Assembly: GCA_021791615.1 (NCBI GenBank)
Contig: JAJYWG010000097.1
Coordinates: forward strand, 1 to 6,398
Source of the DNA: Actinomycetes bacterium
GTDB lineage: Bacteria; Actinomycetota; Acidimicrobiia; Acidimicrobiales; RAAP-2
Length of the DNA: 6,398 nucleotides
Reading direction: 5' to 3'
The position numbers and the translations under genes were made by a program. The notes beneath the pieces are model-generated. The model was not told the origin of the DNA. It did no database searches and saw only the letters and a list, made by a program, of their open reading frames with translations. The first letter of the stretch is position 1; the number at the start of each line of letters is the position of its first letter. Shown here piece by piece: positions 5,592 to 6,398 of this stretch.

Positions 5592-6398
5592 ATGGGTAGG
5601 GCGAGGTTCGGGCGGCGGGCCCCTGGCACCGGCGGCGGGCTCGACGGTCGCCCGGCGGCGCCCGGAGGCTCCGGGCGTCGTCGGGGGTGGCGCCTTGGGA
5701 CCGGGGCGAGGTTGCTGGTCGTCCATGGGGTGGTGCTGATGGTGGTGCTGGGAGCGGTGACCGTGGAGGTGGTCCACGGGTTCAGCTCGCATTACACCCA
5801 CACGATTGTCTCGGACCTCTCCGAGGAGGGTCCCGAGTATGCCCGCGCCGCGGCGCAGCGCCCCGCCGGCCAGGGCATGGAGGTCTTCTCGCGCGCGTAC
5901 CTGCAGACCCATGTGCTCGCCGCGGGGCACCTCTTGGTGGTCGGGCTGAAGGGCCAGCCTACCCTTGCCAGCGCGGGGGGCGAGGTGCTGGCGTCGCGCC
6001 CGACCGTCGCCGGGTGGCTGGCGGCGCCACCGGCGCGCTCGAAGCTGCAGGACGTCACGGTCGGGGCGTCGAGCTACCTGGTGCTGGCGAGCCCCATCCG
6101 GACCGCCAGCGGCTCGACGATCGGCGTACTGGTGGCCGCGGCCGACCTGGCAGGCCTTCGGACCCAGCGCGACCAGGTGCTTCTGCTGGCAGGTGCCGAG
6201 GCGGCGGTAGCAGTGGCGGCGGGCCTGCTCAGCTCGTTCCTCGTGATGCGCCGCCTGCTTCGCACCGTCGGAGCGGTCACCCGGGCGGCGGTGGAGGCGA
6301 GCGTCGGCGACCTCGGCGCGCGTCTTGGCACCGAGGGCGGAGCCGACGACGAGGTGGGCCGGCTGCGGGCCGCCTTCGACGGGATGCTCGAGCGCATC
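5592..6398 (+). CDS. Sensor histidine kinase, N-terminal part (TM-sensor-TM-HAMP), cut by the window end
   Basis: The frame is open from the ATG at 5592 to the last base (269 residues) without a stop. Residues 1-39 are a Gly/Arg-rich cytoplasmic tail. TM1 is about 41-61 (LLVVHGVVLMVVLGAVTVEVV), followed by an extracytoplasmic domain of about 130 residues, then TM2 about 197-219. The HAMP linker runs from about 220 to the end and finishes with the typical DDEVGRLRAAFDGMLERI pattern. In this family the HisKA and HATPase domains follow HAMP directly, so they should lie just beyond the window; a chemoreceptor or diguanylate cyclase output is less likely but not excluded. The ribosome site is weak (GAGCGGG about 11 bases upstream). 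A TTG at 5712 would remove the odd basic tail and is an alternative start. The TM-loop-TM-HAMP architecture differs from the six-TM kinase at 2028, so the two are not recent duplicates. Confidence 0.85.
   Translation, partial: MGRARFGRRAPGTGGGLDGRPAAPGGSGRRRGWRLGTGARLLVVHGVVLMVVLGAVTVEVVHGFSSHYTHTIVSDLSEEGPEYARAAAQRPAGQGMEVFSRAYLQTHVLAAGHLLVVGLKGQPTLASAGGEVLASRPTVAGWLAAPPARSKLQDVTVGASSYLVLASPIRTASGSTIGVLVAAADLAGLRTQRDQVLLLAGAEAAVAVAAGLLSSFLVMRRLLRTVGAVTRAAVEASVGDLGARLGTEGGADDEVGRLRAAFDGMLERI

Noticed and set aside
5611..5640. Repeated GGCGGCGGGC 10-mer
   Set aside because: It is low-complexity GC-rich coding sequence of a Gly/Arg-rich tail; two copies are expected from composition and do not indicate a functional repeat.
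5457..5930. Minus-strand 157-codon frame opposite the second kinase
   Set aside because: It is antisense to a TM/sensor-encoding frame with strong codon bias, and its translation is Pro/Arg-rich without domains.
1..6398. CRISPR arrays, tRNA or rRNA genes, intact insertion sequences, toxin-antitoxin pairs
   Set aside because: I looked for regularly spaced repeats, tRNA-like cloverleaf or T-loop sequence, transposase motifs and small paired genes with known folds. None was seen beyond the recombinase remnant.

Overview
This window is GC-rich, with strongly G/C-biased third codon positions, GTG starts and overlapping ATGA gene junctions. All of this suggests an actinobacterium (Actinomycetota). 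The sequence alone does not support a narrower placement.

Layout, left to right. (1) 1-224: an upstream region with an unusual nested set of repeats: a 9-bp inverted repeat around a perfect 8-bp hairpin, plus a 9-bp direct repeat. (2) 225-3850: a compact four-gene plus-strand operon encoding an ABC transporter ATPase, an ABC-2 type permease, a DesK/NarX-type membrane histidine kinase and a NarL/LuxR-type response regulator. Two of the three junctions are 4-base ATGA overlaps. The third, between permease and kinase, is about 80 bases if the preferred kinase start is right. (3) 3851-5201: about 1.35 kb with no intact gene that I can support. It holds a minus-strand C-terminal remnant of a short-chain dehydrogenase/reductase (SDR), with a 20-bp tandem repeat at its 3' end. 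It also holds a plus-strand, frameshifted remnant of a serine recombinase that keeps a good ribosome binding site but lacks the catalytic serine. (4) 5202-6398: a small predicted membrane-anchored Pro/Ala/Thr-rich protein, then the N-terminal part of a second, unrelated histidine kinase (TM, extracytoplasmic sensor, TM, HAMP) that runs off the window.

How the genes probably work together. The first four genes resemble self-regulated transporter/two-component modules such as Bacillus YvfRSTU and the linearmycin resistance system LnrJK/LnrLMN. In those systems the kinase senses a membrane-active compound or membrane state and the regulator controls the adjacent efflux pump. Substrate and signal cannot be read from the sequence. 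The middle stretch looks like a degraded former mobile or accessory insertion between two signalling loci. I found no CRISPR array, tRNA, rRNA or intact mobile element. The most notable signals are the decayed recombinase, the SDR remnant and the nested repeat structure upstream of the operon.
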